From the NCBI RefSeq assembly GCF_041080625.1, contig NZ_CP163518.1, forward strand, positions 9,045,501-9,109,500: 64,000 bases of DNA, read 5' to 3'. The stretch is from Streptomyces sp. CG1 (GTDB lineage Bacteria > Actinomycetota > Actinomycetes > Streptomycetales > Streptomycetaceae). Position numbers and translations under genes: made by a program. The notes under the pieces were generated by a model that made no database searches, had not been told where the DNA came from, and saw only the letters and a program-made list of their open reading frames with translations. Position 1 is the first letter of the stretch; every line of letters starts with the position of its first letter. Positions 53,260 through 62,510 of the stretch are shown here, in pieces.

Positions 53260-53601
53260 GTGATCAACGGTGCACATGTGGTGCTCTACAGCCGGGACCC
53301 GGAGGCCGACCGGGCCTTTCTGCGCGGCACCCTCTGCTGGAACTACGTCGACGCGGGCCGCGGATGGCTCATCTTCAAGGCGCCGCCCGCCGAAGTGGCC
53401 TGTCACCCCACCGAGGACGAGCCCTCGCACGAGCTGATGCTGATGTGCGACGACCTCGACGCGACCCGGAGTCAACTCGCCGAGCGCGGAGTGGAGTTCA
53501 CCCGCCCGGTGGAGGAGGCGCGCTGGGGCCGGGTCACCGCCCTCCGCCTGCCGGGCGGCGGCGAACTCGCCCTGTACGAACCACGTCACCCGCGCCCGTA
53601 G
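53260..53601 (+). CDS. VOC/glyoxalase family protein
   Basis: 113 residues, one vicinal-oxygen-chelate domain: HVVLYSRDPEADRAFLRGTL at the start, HELMLMCDDLDATRSQLAERGVEF in the middle and LPGGGELALYEPRHP at the end (Glu ligand). Probably leaderless: TAGTCT is 6 bases before the GTG. Members act in resistance or detoxification; substrate unknown. Confidence 0.8.
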   Translation: MINGAHVVLYSRDPEADRAFLRGTLCWNYVDAGRGWLIFKAPPAEVACHPTEDEPSHELMLMCDDLDATRSQLAERGVEFTRPVEEARWGRVTALRLPGGGELALYEPRHPRP

Positions 53602-53674
53602 CGAACCCCGGCTCCCCCGTAGCGGGCCCCGGCTTCGGAGCGGACATCGGCCCCCGGCCCCGGAGCGGCTCGCC

Positions 53675-55033
53675 TCAGGCCGTGACCCGTTCCGCCGGTT
53701 CCGCCTGCCGCCCGGCCCGCTCCCCGAGCAGTTCCGTCGGGACCGTGTGCGTCTCGCGGGCGGTGAGGGCGGCCAGGGCCGGCGGGAGGCACAGGGCGGC
53801 CGTGAACAGGGCGACCGCCGACCAGTCGTCGCCGCCCGGACCGGCGATCCCGGCGGCGAAGGTGACCGCGAACCCGGCCACCGCGAAGCCGGTCTGCGTG
53901 CCGATGGCCACGCCCGACAGCCGGACCCGGGTCGCGAACATCTCGCCGTAGAAGGCGGGCCACACCCCGTTCGCGGCGCTGTAGACGAGCCCGAAGGCGA
54001 CGATCCCGAGGACCAGGGTCAGCGGGCGGGAACCGGTGGAGATCGCCCACAGATACCCGGCCATCGCGACCGCGCTGCCCACCGCGCCGATCAGGAACAC
54101 CGGCCGGCGCCCGATCCGGTCCGACAGCGTGGCCCACAGCGGGATCGCGCCCAGCGCGGCGAGGTTGGCCAGCGCACCCACCCACAGCATGAAGGTACGC
54201 GACATGCCAACCGCGTCGCTGGTGGCGTACGACAGCGCCCACACCGTGAAGACCGTGCTGACCGAGGCGATGAGAGCGCCCGCGACCACCCGCAGTACGT
54301 CCGCCCAGTACTCCCGCACGAGCACCACCAGCGGCAGCCGGACCACGCCCTCCGTCGCCGCCTGCCGGGCGAAGGCCGGGGTCTCCCGGAGCCGGCGCCG
54401 GATGACGTAACCGGCGACAGCGACCGCGACACTCAGCCAGAACGGGACCCGCCAGCCCCAGGACAGCAGCTGGTGCTCGGGGAGTCCGGCCACCGGGATG
54501 AAGACGAGGGTGGCGATGAGCTGGCCGCCCTGGGTGCCGCTGAGCGTGAAGCTGGTGAAGAAGCCGCGCCGGTCCGGCGGCGCATGCTCCAGGCTCATCG
54601 CACTCGCGCTCGCCTGCTCGCCCGCCGCCGATATGCCCTGCAGCACGCGGCAGAGCACCAGCAGCACCGGGGCGAGCGATCCGGCCTGGGCGCGAGTGGG
54701 CAGACAGCCGATCAGGAAGGTCGACAGACCCATCAGGATCAGTGTGAACACCATGATCTTCTTGCGGCCGAGCCGGTCGCCGATGTGCCCGAGGACCAGC
54801 GCCCCGAGCGGCCGGGCGGCATAGGCGACGCCGAAGGTGGCGAGCGACAGCAGGGTCGCGGTGGCCGGGTCGGAGGAGTCGAAGAACACCTTCGGGAAGA
54901 TCAGCGCGGCGGCACTGCCGTAGACGAAGAAGTCGTAGTACTCCAGCGCGCTGCCGATCCAGGCGGCCGTCACCGCTTTCCAGGGCTGGCCGGGAGGGGC
55001 GTCGGAGGCGGGCGCGGGGGCGGGGACGGACAC
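53675..55033 (-). CDS. MFS metabolite:H+ symporter (shikimate/aromatic acid type)
   Basis: 452 residues, 12 hydrophobic segments. MHS-family marks: WIGSALEYYDFFVYGSAAALIFPKVFF, AARPLGALVLGHIGDRLGRKK, GISAAGEQASASAMSLEHAPPDRRGFFTSF and RETPAF. It is ShiA/PcaK-like. GTG start at 55033 with GGAG upstream. Groups with the TetR, shikimate dehydrogenase and dehydroshikimate dehydratase genes, so it probably imports quinate, shikimate or dehydroshikimate. A 24-bp CTAA...TTAG palindrome lies 90 bases upstream. Confidence 0.85.
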   Translation of the reverse strand: MSVPAPAPASDAPPGQPWKAVTAAWIGSALEYYDFFVYGSAAALIFPKVFFDSSDPATATLLSLATFGVAYAARPLGALVLGHIGDRLGRKKIMVFTLILMGLSTFLIGCLPTRAQAGSLAPVLLVLCRVLQGISAAGEQASASAMSLEHAPPDRRGFFTSFTLSGTQGGQLIATLVFIPVAGLPEHQLLSWGWRVPFWLSVAVAVAGYVIRRRLRETPAFARQAATEGVVRLPLVVLVREYWADVLRVVAGALIASVSTVFTVWALSYATSDAVGMSRTFMLWVGALANLAALGAIPLWATLSDRIGRRPVFLIGAVGSAVAMAGYLWAISTGSRPLTLVLGIVAFGLVYSAANGVWPAFYGEMFATRVRLSGVAIGTQTGFAVAGFAVTFAAGIAGPGGDDWSAVALFTAALCLPPALAALTARETHTVPTELLGERAGRQAEPAERVTA

Positions 55034-55121
55034 GGCGGCTCCTTCGGGGAAACTCCACCCTACGGAGAGGGGCGGAGTGAGCGACGACGGGAGGGAGCGG
55101 GCGAAGGCCGGATCTCGGCAG

Positions 55122-55145
55122 CTAATTAACCCACTGGATAGTTAG
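55122..55145. promoter_or_regulatory. Candidate TetR operator 1 (CTAA...TTAG)
   Basis: A 24-bp imperfect palindrome from CTAATTAACC to GGATAGTTAG upstream of the MFS gene. Its length and ends match the site at 56017-56040, so both are probably bound by the TetR product of 55230-55895. Confidence 0.55.
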
Positions 55146-55229
55146 TCGGGGTGGGTGGGATGTTGCGCCCGCGTTTCTCCGGTGTCAAGAGTCCGAGCGG
55201 AACTCCGCGGTACTCCGCGTGAGCGGACG

Positions 55230-55895
55230 TCAGCCGGCCGTCCGGTCCGCCGTCAGATAGGCGATCACCATGTCGCCGAGCATGGTCCGGTAGTGCTCCC
55301 GCTGGGCGGGGTCCACCAGGTCCCGCCCGAACAGGGCGCCGAAGGTGTGCCGGTTGGCGACCCGGAAGAAGCAGAACGAGCTGATCATCGCGTGCAGGTC
55401 GACGGCGTCCACGTCGGCCGTGAACAGCCCCGACTCCTGCCCTGCGGCGAGGATCCGGCGGATCACCTCCAGGGCTGGTGAGCCGATCCTGCCGAGCTTC
55501 TCGGAGGCCGCGATGTGCTCGGCGTCGTGGATGTTCTCGATGCTGACGAGGCGAATGAAGTCCGGGTGCTGCTCATGGTGGTCGAAGGTCAGCTCGGCCA
55601 GCCGCCGGATCGCCGCGACGGGGTCCAGATGCTCGACGTCCAGTCGCTGCTCGGCCTCGCGGATCACCCCGTACGCCCGCTCCAGCACTGCCGTGAACAG
55701 CTGCTCCTTGCCGCCGAAGTAGTAGTAGATCATCCGCTTGGTGGTGCGGGTGCGGGCCGCTATCTCGTCCACCCGGGCGCCGTCGTAGCCGGCCCGGGCG
55801 AACTCCTGCGTGGCCACGTCGAGGATCTCGGCCTTGGTGCGGGCGGCGTCGCGCACCCGTCCCCCGGGTCGTACCGGTTCTTCGACGCTGGTCAT
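55230..55895 (-). CDS. TetR family regulator of the shikimate/quinate module
   Basis: 221 residues. HTH about 37-60 (ARVDEIAARTRTTKRMIYYYFGGKEQLFTAVLE). The C-terminal domain has FIRLVSIENIHDAEHIAASEKLGRIGSPALEVIRRIL, the TetR_C_17/NicS type often linked to aromatic catabolism. Start at 55895 with GGAAAG upstream; the frame beyond lacks a ribosome site. Divergent from the shikimate dehydrogenase with an operator-like palindrome between. Confidence 0.85.
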   Translation of the reverse strand: MTSVEEPVRPGGRVRDAARTKAEILDVATQEFARAGYDGARVDEIAARTRTTKRMIYYYFGGKEQLFTAVLERAYGVIREAEQRLDVEHLDPVAAIRRLAELTFDHHEQHPDFIRLVSIENIHDAEHIAASEKLGRIGSPALEVIRRILAAGQESGLFTADVDAVDLHAMISSFCFFRVANRHTFGALFGRDLVDPAQREHYRTMLGDMVIAYLTADRTAG

Positions 55896-56016
55896 CGCTT
55901 TCCTTCGGGCCGGGGGACGCCTGGTCGGCGCGCGCTCGTGCGCGTGCCGGTGATTGTAGAAGCAGGGTGCCCGGAGGGTGCCGGGATCTTCCACGCGGCC
56001 CGCGCGGCTGATATAG

Positions 56017-56040
56017 CTAACGTACTGGTTCGTACATTAG
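56017..56040. promoter_or_regulatory. Candidate TetR operator 2 (CTAA...TTAG)
   Basis: A 24-bp palindrome with one central-arm mismatch: CTAACGTAC then TGGTTC then GTACATTAG. Between the TetR gene and the rightward catabolic operon, 20 bases before its GTG. Confidence 0.6.
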
Positions 56041-56059
56041 CGCCATCTCGGGAGGGCAC

Positions 56060-56953
56060 GTGGTCAAGGACTCGTATCTCGTCGGGTTGATCGGGGCCGG
56101 CATCGGCTCCTCGCTCAGCCCCGCCCTGCACCAGCGGGAGGCGGACCGGCAGGGCCTGCGCTACCTGTACCGGCTCCTCGACCTCGACGTCCTCGGACGG
56201 GCGCCGGAAGCGGTCGGCGACCTCGTCCGTGCCGCCCGAGACCTCGGCTACGACGGGCTGAACATCACGCACCCCTGCAAGCAGCTGGTGATCGACCACC
56301 TCGACGCGCTCTCCCCGCAGGCCGAAGCGCTCGGTGCCGTCAACACCGTGGTGTTCGAGGGCGGACGGGCTGTCGGACACAACACCGACGTGACCGGGTT
56401 CGCCGCGTCCTTCGCCCGCGGTCTGCCGGACGCCCCGCTGGAGCAGGTCGTCCAGCTCGGTGCGGGGGGAGCGGGGGCGGCGGTCGCACATGCCGTCCTC
56501 ACTCTGGGCGCGGGGCGGGTGACTGTCGTCGATGCGGTGCCCACGCGGGGCGCTGACCTTGCCGACTCCCTCGTACGGCAGTTCGGCCACGGCCGGGCGG
56601 AGGCAGCCACGCTCGATCAGCTGCCGGCGCTGCTTGCCCGGGCCGACGGCAAGGGCGGGCTCGTCCATGCCACGCCCACCGGCATGGCCGCGCATCCCGG
56701 ACTGCCCCTCTCTGCCGAGCTGCTGCATCCCGGTCTGTGGGTCGCGGAAGTCGTTTACCGGCCGCTGGAGACGGAACTGCTGCAGGCCGCCGCCGTGCGT
56801 GGCTGCGCCGTTCTGGGCGGGGGCGGGATGGCTGTGTTTCAGGCTGCTGATGCGTTCCGGCTGTTCACGGGGTGGGAGCCGGACAGCGGGAAGATGCTGG
56901 CCGACTTCGAGGAGCTGGTGGGCGTCGAGCGGTGGGGGACTTCTGTTCGATGA
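56060..56953 (+). CDS. Shikimate/quinate dehydrogenase (AroE family)
   Basis: 297 residues. LIGAGIGSSLSPALHQREA binds the substrate carboxylate, DGLNITHPCKQLVIDHLD has the catalytic Lys, GAVNTVVFEGGRAVGHNTDVTGF the Asn/Asp pair, and VVQLGAGGAGAAVAHAVL the NAD(P) loop. In this context (regulator, importer, dehydratase) it is catabolic, oxidising quinate or shikimate to dehydro forms, rather than biosynthetic. GTG start at 56060 with GGGAGGG upstream. Followed after about 150 bases by the dehydratase gene. Confidence 0.88.
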   Translation: MVKDSYLVGLIGAGIGSSLSPALHQREADRQGLRYLYRLLDLDVLGRAPEAVGDLVRAARDLGYDGLNITHPCKQLVIDHLDALSPQAEALGAVNTVVFEGGRAVGHNTDVTGFAASFARGLPDAPLEQVVQLGAGGAGAAVAHAVLTLGAGRVTVVDAVPTRGADLADSLVRQFGHGRAEAATLDQLPALLARADGKGGLVHATPTGMAAHPGLPLSAELLHPGLWVAEVVYRPLETELLQAAAVRGCAVLGGGGMAVFQAADAFRLFTGWEPDSGKMLADFEELVGVERWGTSVR

Positions 56954-57100
56954 CGGCTGCGGATGCGTTGTGGCTGGTCGCTCCCTCGGGTTCTCGGCTT
57001 CGCTCCAAGCCGAGGGGACCCCCCATCGCGGTGGAGCCGCATATCGACTCGGCCCCGCGTCCCCGGGGGTTGCAGCACAGGATCTTTGAGGAGCACAGGT

Positions 57101-58975
57101 ATGCACACATCCATCGCCACTGTCTCCCTCAGTGGTTCCCTCACCGAGAAGCTCGCCGCCGCCGCTCGTGCCGGGTTCGGCGGGGTGGAGATCTTCGAGA
57201 ACGACCTTCTCGCCAGCCCCCTCGCTCCCGAGGAGGTCCGGGCCCGGTGCGCCGACCTCGGGCTCAGCATCGACCTCTACCAGCCGCTGCGCGACATCGA
57301 GGCCGTCCCGGACGACGTCTTCGCCCGCAATCTGCGGCGCGCCCGGCACAAGTTCGCGCTGATGGAGCGGCTCGGCGCCGACACCGTCCTCGTGTGCTCC
57401 AGCGTCTCGCCCGACGCCGTGGACGACGACTCCCTGGCGGCGCGACAGCTCGTCCAACTGGCCAACGAGGCACATGAGTTCGGGATTCGGGTGGCGTACG
57501 AGGCGCTCGCCTGGGGACGGCACGTCAGCACCTATGACCATGCCTGGCGGATCGTCGAGGCCGCCGGCCACCCTGCGCTCGGCGTCTGTCTGGACAGCTT
57601 CCATATCCTCTCCCGCTGCTCCGGCCCCAAGGACCTCGCAGGAATTGCCGACATACCCGGCGACAAGATCTTCTTCCTGCAGCTCGCGGACGCTCCGCTG
57701 CTCGTCATGGACGTCCTGCAGTGGAGCCGTCACCACCGCTGCTTCCCCGGTCAGGGCGGGTTCGACCTCGCCGGGCTGCTCCGGCACGTCCTCGCCGCCG
57801 GCTATCGCGGCCCGCTGTCCCTGGAGGTGTTCAACGACGTCTTCCGGCAGTCCGACGCCGGATCCACCGCCGTCGACGCCCACCGCTCGCTGCTGCTCCT
57901 GCGGGAGGCCGCCGGTGCCGGTGCGCTGCCGCCGGCCGTCGTCCCCACCGGGGTCGCCTTCGCCGAACTCCTCACTCCCGACGCCGAACCCGTCACCGCG
58001 CTGCTGACCGCCCTCGGTTTCACCCGCGCCGCCCGGCACCGCGGCAAGCCCGTCGACCTGTGGCAGCGGGGTGCGGCCCGGATCCTGGTCAACACCGCCG
58101 CCACTGCCCGCCGCGACGGCACCCGGCTCGCCGCGATCGGCCTCGAGTCCCCGGATCCGGCCGGTGCCGCCCGTCGCGCGGAGGCGCTGCTCGCCCCCGT
58201 GCTGCCTCGCCGACGCGGCCCCGAGGACGCCCCGCTCGACGCCGTCGCGGCCCCCGACGGCACGGAACTGTTCTTCTGCGCCACAGCCACAGCCACAGCC
58301 ACAGCCACAGCCACAGCCACAGCCGCATTCGCAGCCACAGCCTCCACCAGCGCCACCGCCTCCGCTGCGGTCGCCGACCCCGAACTCCCCGACTGGCGGG
58401 CCGACTTCGCCGGCCTGCCCGACACTCCGGCGCCCTCGGACACCCGCATCGATCACCTCGCCCTCACCCAGCCCTGGCACCACTTCGACGAGGCCACGCT
58501 CTTCCACCGCAGCGTCCTCGGTCTGACCGCGCAGGACAGCGTCGACCTCGCCGACCCCTACGGCCTGCTGCGCAGCCGCGCGGTCGCCGACGCCGACGGG
58601 AACGTCCGGATCGCGCTGTCCGTGGGCGCGGCGCCGAGTGACGACACGGTGCACGCCCAGCACATCGCCCTGGCCACGGACGATGTGGTGGCGGCCGCCC
58701 GTCGCTTCCGGGAGGCGGGCGGCCGCCTGCTGCCGGTGCCTGCGAATTACCACGACGACCTCGCCGCCCGGTACGAGTTCGCCGACGGTGAGCTGGAGAC
58801 GTACCGCGAACTCGGCATCCTCTACGACCGCGACGCCCACGGCGCGTTCCGGCACTGCTACACCGAGACCGTCGGCCGGGTCTTCTTCGAACTCGTCCAG
58901 CGCGATCCCGGCTACCAGGGTTACGGCGCGGTGAACGCACCGGTACGACTTGCGGCCCAGCACGGGCGGCGGTGA
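57101..58975 (+). CDS. 3-dehydroshikimate dehydratase fused to an HPPD-like VOC domain
   Basis: 624 residues. Residues 1-265 form a xylose-isomerase-like TIM barrel, with metal ligands suggested in VAYEALAWGRHVS, LDSFH, FFLQLADAP and LSLEVFND. It should dehydrate 3-dehydroshikimate to protocatechuate. Residues about 300-620 form a 4-hydroxyphenylpyruvate-dioxygenase-like VOC region with IDHLALTQPWHHFDEATLFHRSVLGL, HIALATDDVVAAARRF and VGRVFFELVQRD, as in QuiC-type fusions. Between the two VOC halves the chain carries a (Ala-Thr)7 run coded by a perfect hexamer array. ATG at 57101 with GAGGAG upstream. Confidence 0.88.
   Translation: MHTSIATVSLSGSLTEKLAAAARAGFGGVEIFENDLLASPLAPEEVRARCADLGLSIDLYQPLRDIEAVPDDVFARNLRRARHKFALMERLGADTVLVCSSVSPDAVDDDSLAARQLVQLANEAHEFGIRVAYEALAWGRHVSTYDHAWRIVEAAGHPALGVCLDSFHILSRCSGPKDLAGIADIPGDKIFFLQLADAPLLVMDVLQWSRHHRCFPGQGGFDLAGLLRHVLAAGYRGPLSLEVFNDVFRQSDAGSTAVDAHRSLLLLREAAGAGALPPAVVPTGVAFAELLTPDAEPVTALLTALGFTRAARHRGKPVDLWQRGAARILVNTAATARRDGTRLAAIGLESPDPAGAARRAEALLAPVLPRRRGPEDAPLDAVAAPDGTELFFCATATATATATATATAAFAATASTSATASAAVADPELPDWRADFAGLPDTPAPSDTRIDHLALTQPWHHFDEATLFHRSVLGLTAQDSVDLADPYGLLRSRAVADADGNVRIALSVGAAPSDDTVHAQHIALATDDVVAAARRFREAGGRLLPVPANYHDDLAARYEFADGELETYRELGILYDRDAHGAFRHCYTETVGRVFFELVQRDPGYQGYGAVNAPVRLAAQHGRR
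58280..58321 (+). repeat. GCCACA hexanucleotide microsatellite inside a gene
   Basis: Seven perfect tandem copies of GCCACA in frame inside the dehydroshikimate dehydratase gene, giving (Ala-Thr)7. Copy-number change keeps the frame, so only the length of a probable linker varies. Confidence 0.95.
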
Positions 58976-59140
58976 GGAGCTCGGAAGGAAGTGGTGAGTC
59001 CGCGGTGAGACCTCGGTGAGACGGGGCTCCGTCACGCGTAACCCCATGGCACAGCGGCCGATACTCGCACGGTCCGGGACATGCACGTCGCCCCGGACCC
59101 GAGGGTCCCGGTCCGGACCCGTGCGCCTGGAAGGCCGTTC

Positions 59141-61015
59141 ATGCCCAGCCCCGTCGCCCAGCAGCCGCTGAGCCACGCCCCGCCGCCGACCGCACCCGCC
59201 TCGCCGATACCGGACCGCGCCGACCGCTACGAGCGGCCGGTGCTCGCCGCCATCGCCGTGATCGCCGCCGTGCTGTGCCTGTGGGGCCTCGGCGACAGCA
59301 CCTACCACGCGTTCTACGCGAGCGCGGTGCGCAGCATGACCGACAGCCCGTCCGACTTCTTCTACGGCGCCTTCGACCCGGCGGGCTCCATCACCCTGGA
59401 CAAGCTGCCCGGCTTCCTGTGGCCGCAGGCCGTCTCGGCGCTGGTGTTCGGCTTCCACCCGTGGGCGCTGGTGCTGCCCCAGGCCATGGAGATGGTGGGC
59501 TGTGTCCTGCTGCTCCATCTGCTGGTGCGCCGGTGGGCCGGGGTGCCCGCCGGGCTGCTCGCCGCCGCGTTCTTCACGCTCACCCCGGTGACGGTGGGCC
59601 TCGGCCGCTCGGTCACCGAGGACGCCCCGTTCGTGCTGCTTCTGCTGCTGGCCGCCGAGGCCACCTGGCGGGCCACCGAGCGGGGCCGCCCGCGCATCCT
59701 GCTGCTCGCGGGTGTCTGGGTGGGCCTCGCCTTCCAGTGCAAGATGCTGGAGGCGTGGGCAGTGGTGCCCGCGCTGGCCGCGGCCTACCTCGTCGCCGCC
59801 CCCGTCCCACGCCGCCGCCGGATCGGCCATGTGGCCCTGGCCGGCGCGGTGACCGTGGCGGTGTCGCTGTCCTGGATGCTGGTGGCCGCCCTCACTCCGA
59901 CCGGTGCCCGCCCGTACCTCGACGGGACCACTGACGACTCGCCGTTCGCGCTGGTCGTCGGCTACAACTTCCTGACCCGTTTCCACGCCGTCGGCATAGA
60001 CGCGGCCGGCAGCGGCAGCATCGTGGCGAGCCGGGCGGTCCGCGCGGGTCAGCACCTGGGACCGGGGATGGGCGACGGCTTGGGGAAGATGTTCAGCCCG
60101 GGGCTGGCCACCCAGACCGGCTGGCTGTATCCGCTGGCCGCGCTCGGTCTCGTCGGCGGGCTGCTGGCGCTCAGGCGGAGCCGTGTCCCGCGCACCGACC
60201 GGCTGTTCGCCGGGTATGTGCTCTGGGGTGTGTGGTGCCTGACGTTCTTCGCCGTGTTCAGTTTCGGCAGCGTCACCGGCCACACGTACTACATGGGGGT
60301 CGTCGCGGTGGCCGTGGCCGCGCTCGCCGCGGTGGGGGTCGTCCGGTTCCGCCGCTCCCGTGTGCTCGCCGTCTTCCTCGCCGTGGACGTCGTATGGTGT
60401 GCGGCCCTGTCGTTGCGGTACCCGCACTTCCAGCCCTGGTCGGCGCCGTTCGCGGTCGCCCTCGGGCTGATCGCCCTGCTGCTCGATGGTCTGCGCCGGC
60501 CGGGCGCGCTGGCCACCGCCCTCGCCGCCGTCCTGCTGGTCCCGGCCGTGTGGACGGCCTCCGCGCTGTCCCTGCGCTACAACCAGCCCGGCGCCTTCGG
60601 CCGGGTCGGCCCCACCAGCACCCGCGCCGGCACCGCACCGGCCCCCCTCGGGCCCCAGCACCGGCGGCTGCTCGCCTACCTGACCGCGCACCGCGACGGC
60701 GCCCGCTACCTGGCCGCCGTTCCCGGCTGGCAGAGCGCCGCGCCGTACATCCTTTCCGCCGACGCACCCGTGCTGCCGATGGGCGGCTTCACCGGCGAGG
60801 TCCCGTACCCGGCGCCCGCCGCCTTCCGTCACCTCATGGACACCGGACAGCTGCGCTACGTCGTCCTGACGGCCGATACCTTCCGGGCACGCACCCCGGC
60901 CGGGGGCCTGGCCCGCTGGACCGCCGCCCACTGCGCGCGCGTTCCGTCGGCCGCCTTCGACCCCCGTGACCAGACCCGGCTGCTGTATCACTGCGGCCCG
61001 GTCCACCAGGGGTGA
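59141..61015 (+). CDS. ArnT/YkcA-like membrane glycosyltransferase (GT39/83 type)
   Basis: 624 residues. About 11-12 membrane segments followed by a soluble C-terminal domain (about 520-624). The first outer loop holds FFYGAFDPAGSITLDKLPGFLWPQAVSALVFG, typical of the YkcA/B (PMT_2) family, with the acidic residues near SVTEDAPFVLLLLL. These enzymes use polyprenyl-phosphate sugars to modify surface molecules outside the membrane. Start at 59141 with GGAAGG about 6 bases upstream. Converges with the phosphatase gene (22-base gap), not in an operon. Confidence 0.85.
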   Translation: MPSPVAQQPLSHAPPPTAPASPIPDRADRYERPVLAAIAVIAAVLCLWGLGDSTYHAFYASAVRSMTDSPSDFFYGAFDPAGSITLDKLPGFLWPQAVSALVFGFHPWALVLPQAMEMVGCVLLLHLLVRRWAGVPAGLLAAAFFTLTPVTVGLGRSVTEDAPFVLLLLLAAEATWRATERGRPRILLLAGVWVGLAFQCKMLEAWAVVPALAAAYLVAAPVPRRRRIGHVALAGAVTVAVSLSWMLVAALTPTGARPYLDGTTDDSPFALVVGYNFLTRFHAVGIDAAGSGSIVASRAVRAGQHLGPGMGDGLGKMFSPGLATQTGWLYPLAALGLVGGLLALRRSRVPRTDRLFAGYVLWGVWCLTFFAVFSFGSVTGHTYYMGVVAVAVAALAAVGVVRFRRSRVLAVFLAVDVVWCAALSLRYPHFQPWSAPFAVALGLIALLLDGLRRPGALATALAAVLLVPAVWTASALSLRYNQPGAFGRVGPTSTRAGTAPAPLGPQHRRLLAYLTAHRDGARYLAAVPGWQSAAPYILSADAPVLPMGGFTGEVPYPAPAAFRHLMDTGQLRYVVLTADTFRARTPAGGLARWTAAHCARVPSAAFDPRDQTRLLYHCGPVHQG

Positions 61016-61037
61016 ACCGGGCCGTGTGAAGGGGCTG

Positions 61038-61625
61038 TTACGGCTGTCTGTTCCACTCCGCGATCACGGGTCGCCCGTGTTCGGTGGACAGCCGGCTGAC
61101 CGTGCCCGTGGCCAGCTGGAACAGCCGGCCCTCGGCGGGCGGCAGGCCCAGCCGGCGGGCGGTGAGCACGCGCAGGACATGGGCGTGGGCGACGAGGATC
61201 ACGTCCCCGTCGGCCAGGGCCGGGGCCAGGCGGGCCAGCACCCGGTCGGCGCGGGCGCCGATCTGCTCGGGTGACTCGCCGGGACGGCCCTCGGGGCCGG
61301 GCGGTACGCCGTCTGTCCACAGGTCCCAGCCGGGGCGGGCCCGGTGGATGTCGGCGGTGGTGATGCCCTCGTAGCCGCCGTAGTCCCACTCGTGCAGGTC
61401 GGGGTCGGGCACGACCCCGGTCAGGCCAGCCAGTTCGGCGGTGCGTATCGCGCGGCCCAGTGGGCTGGCCAGCGCGAGAGCGTAGGTCCGGTCGGTGAGC
61501 AGCGGGGCGAGGGACTTGGCCTGTTCCTCGCCGTGCCCGGTCAGGGGCAGGTCGGTCCAGCTGGTGTGCCGGCCCGACCTGCTCCACTCCGTCTCACCGT
61601 GGCGGACCAGCAGGAGGTCCCCCAC
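61038..61625 (-). CDS. Histidine phosphatase (phosphoglycerate-mutase-like)
   Basis: 195 residues. LLLVRHGETEWSRSGRHTSWTDLPLTGHGEEQAKSL carries the RHG nucleophile, SPLGRAIRTAEL the second Arg, HEWDYGGYEG the acidic pair and LVAHAHVLRVL the second His. It is of the GpmB/CobC type, dephosphorylating sugar phosphates or related compounds. Four bases after the gnd stop on the same strand, so it is probably the third gene of the pgi-gnd operon; a role in sugar phosphate control fits. Confidence 0.88.
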   Translation of the reverse strand: MGDLLLVRHGETEWSRSGRHTSWTDLPLTGHGEEQAKSLAPLLTDRTYALALASPLGRAIRTAELAGLTGVVPDPDLHEWDYGGYEGITTADIHRARPGWDLWTDGVPPGPEGRPGESPEQIGARADRVLARLAPALADGDVILVAHAHVLRVLTARRLGLPPAEGRLFQLATGTVSRLSTEHGRPVIAEWNRQP

Positions 61626-61629
61626 GGTT

Positions 61630-62508
61630 TCAGCCCTTCGTCTCGACCGCGTGGCCGCCGAACTGGTTGCGCAGCGCCGCGATCATCTTCATCTGCGGGG
61701 AGTCGTCCTGCCGGGAGGCGAACCGGGCGAACAGGGACGCCGTGATCGCCGGGAGCGGTACGGCGTTGTCGATGGCGGCCTCGACCGTCCAGCGGCCCTC
61801 ACCGGAGTCCTCCGCGTAGCCGCGCAGCTTCTCCAGGTGCTCGTCCTCGTCCAGGGCGTTGACCGCGAGGTCGAGGAGCCAGGAGCGAATGACCGTCCCC
61901 TCCTGCCAGGAGCGGAAGACCTCGCGGACGTTCTCCACCGAGTGCACCTTCTCCAGCAGCTCCCAGCCCTCGGCGTAGGCCTGCATCATGGCGTACTCGA
62001 TGCCGTTGTGGACCATCTTGGAGAAGTGCCCGGCACCGACCCGGCCCGCGTGCACGTAGCCGTACGGGCCCTCCGGCTTGAGCGCCTCGAAGATCGGGTG
62101 CAGCCGCTCCACGTGCTCCTTGTCGCCGCCGACCATGAGCGCGTAGCCGTTCTGCAGGCCCCACACACCGCCGGAGACACCGGCGTCGACGAAGCCGATG
62201 CCCTTGATGGCCAGCGCGGCGGCGTGCTTCTCGTCGTCCGTCCAGCGGGAGTTGCCGCCGTCGATCACCGTGTCACCGGGCTGCAGCAGATCGCCCAGCT
62301 CGTCGACGACGGTCTGCGTGGCGGTGCCGGCCGGGACCATCACCCACACGTTGCGCGGCGCGTCCAGCTTCTCGACCAGTTCGGCGAGGCTCTTGACGTC
62401 GGAGACCTCGGGGTTGCGGTCGTAGCCGATGACGGTGTGGCCGGCGCGGCGGATCCGCTCGCGCATGTTGCCGCCCATCTTGCCGAGACCGATGAGACCG
62501 AGTTGCAT
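61630..62508 (-). CDS. gnd: 6-phosphogluconate dehydrogenase, decarboxylating (short form)
   Basis: 292 residues, the short bacterial form. LGLIGLGKMGGNMRERIRRAGH binds NAD(P). VIDGGNSRWTDDEKHAAAL, GFVDAGVSGGVWGLQNGYALMVGG and HFSKMVHNGIEYAMMQAYAEGW (catalytic Lys, substrate Asn/Glu) are complete. It forms ribulose 5-phosphate and CO2. Its start lies 2 bases beyond the pgi stop, with GGAGAA inside the end of pgi, so the two are coupled. Confidence 0.93.
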   Translation of the reverse strand: MQLGLIGLGKMGGNMRERIRRAGHTVIGYDRNPEVSDVKSLAELVEKLDAPRNVWVMVPAGTATQTVVDELGDLLQPGDTVIDGGNSRWTDDEKHAAALAIKGIGFVDAGVSGGVWGLQNGYALMVGGDKEHVERLHPIFEALKPEGPYGYVHAGRVGAGHFSKMVHNGIEYAMMQAYAEGWELLEKVHSVENVREVFRSWQEGTVIRSWLLDLAVNALDEDEHLEKLRGYAEDSGEGRWTVEAAIDNAVPLPAITASLFARFASRQDDSPQMKMIAALRNQFGGHAVETKG

Positions 62509-62510
62509 GA

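Noticed and set aside
55892..61006. 1704-codon minus-strand frame
   Set aside because: Huge antisense shadow over the shikimate module and the glycosyltransferase, typical of GC-rich DNA; no domain is visible.
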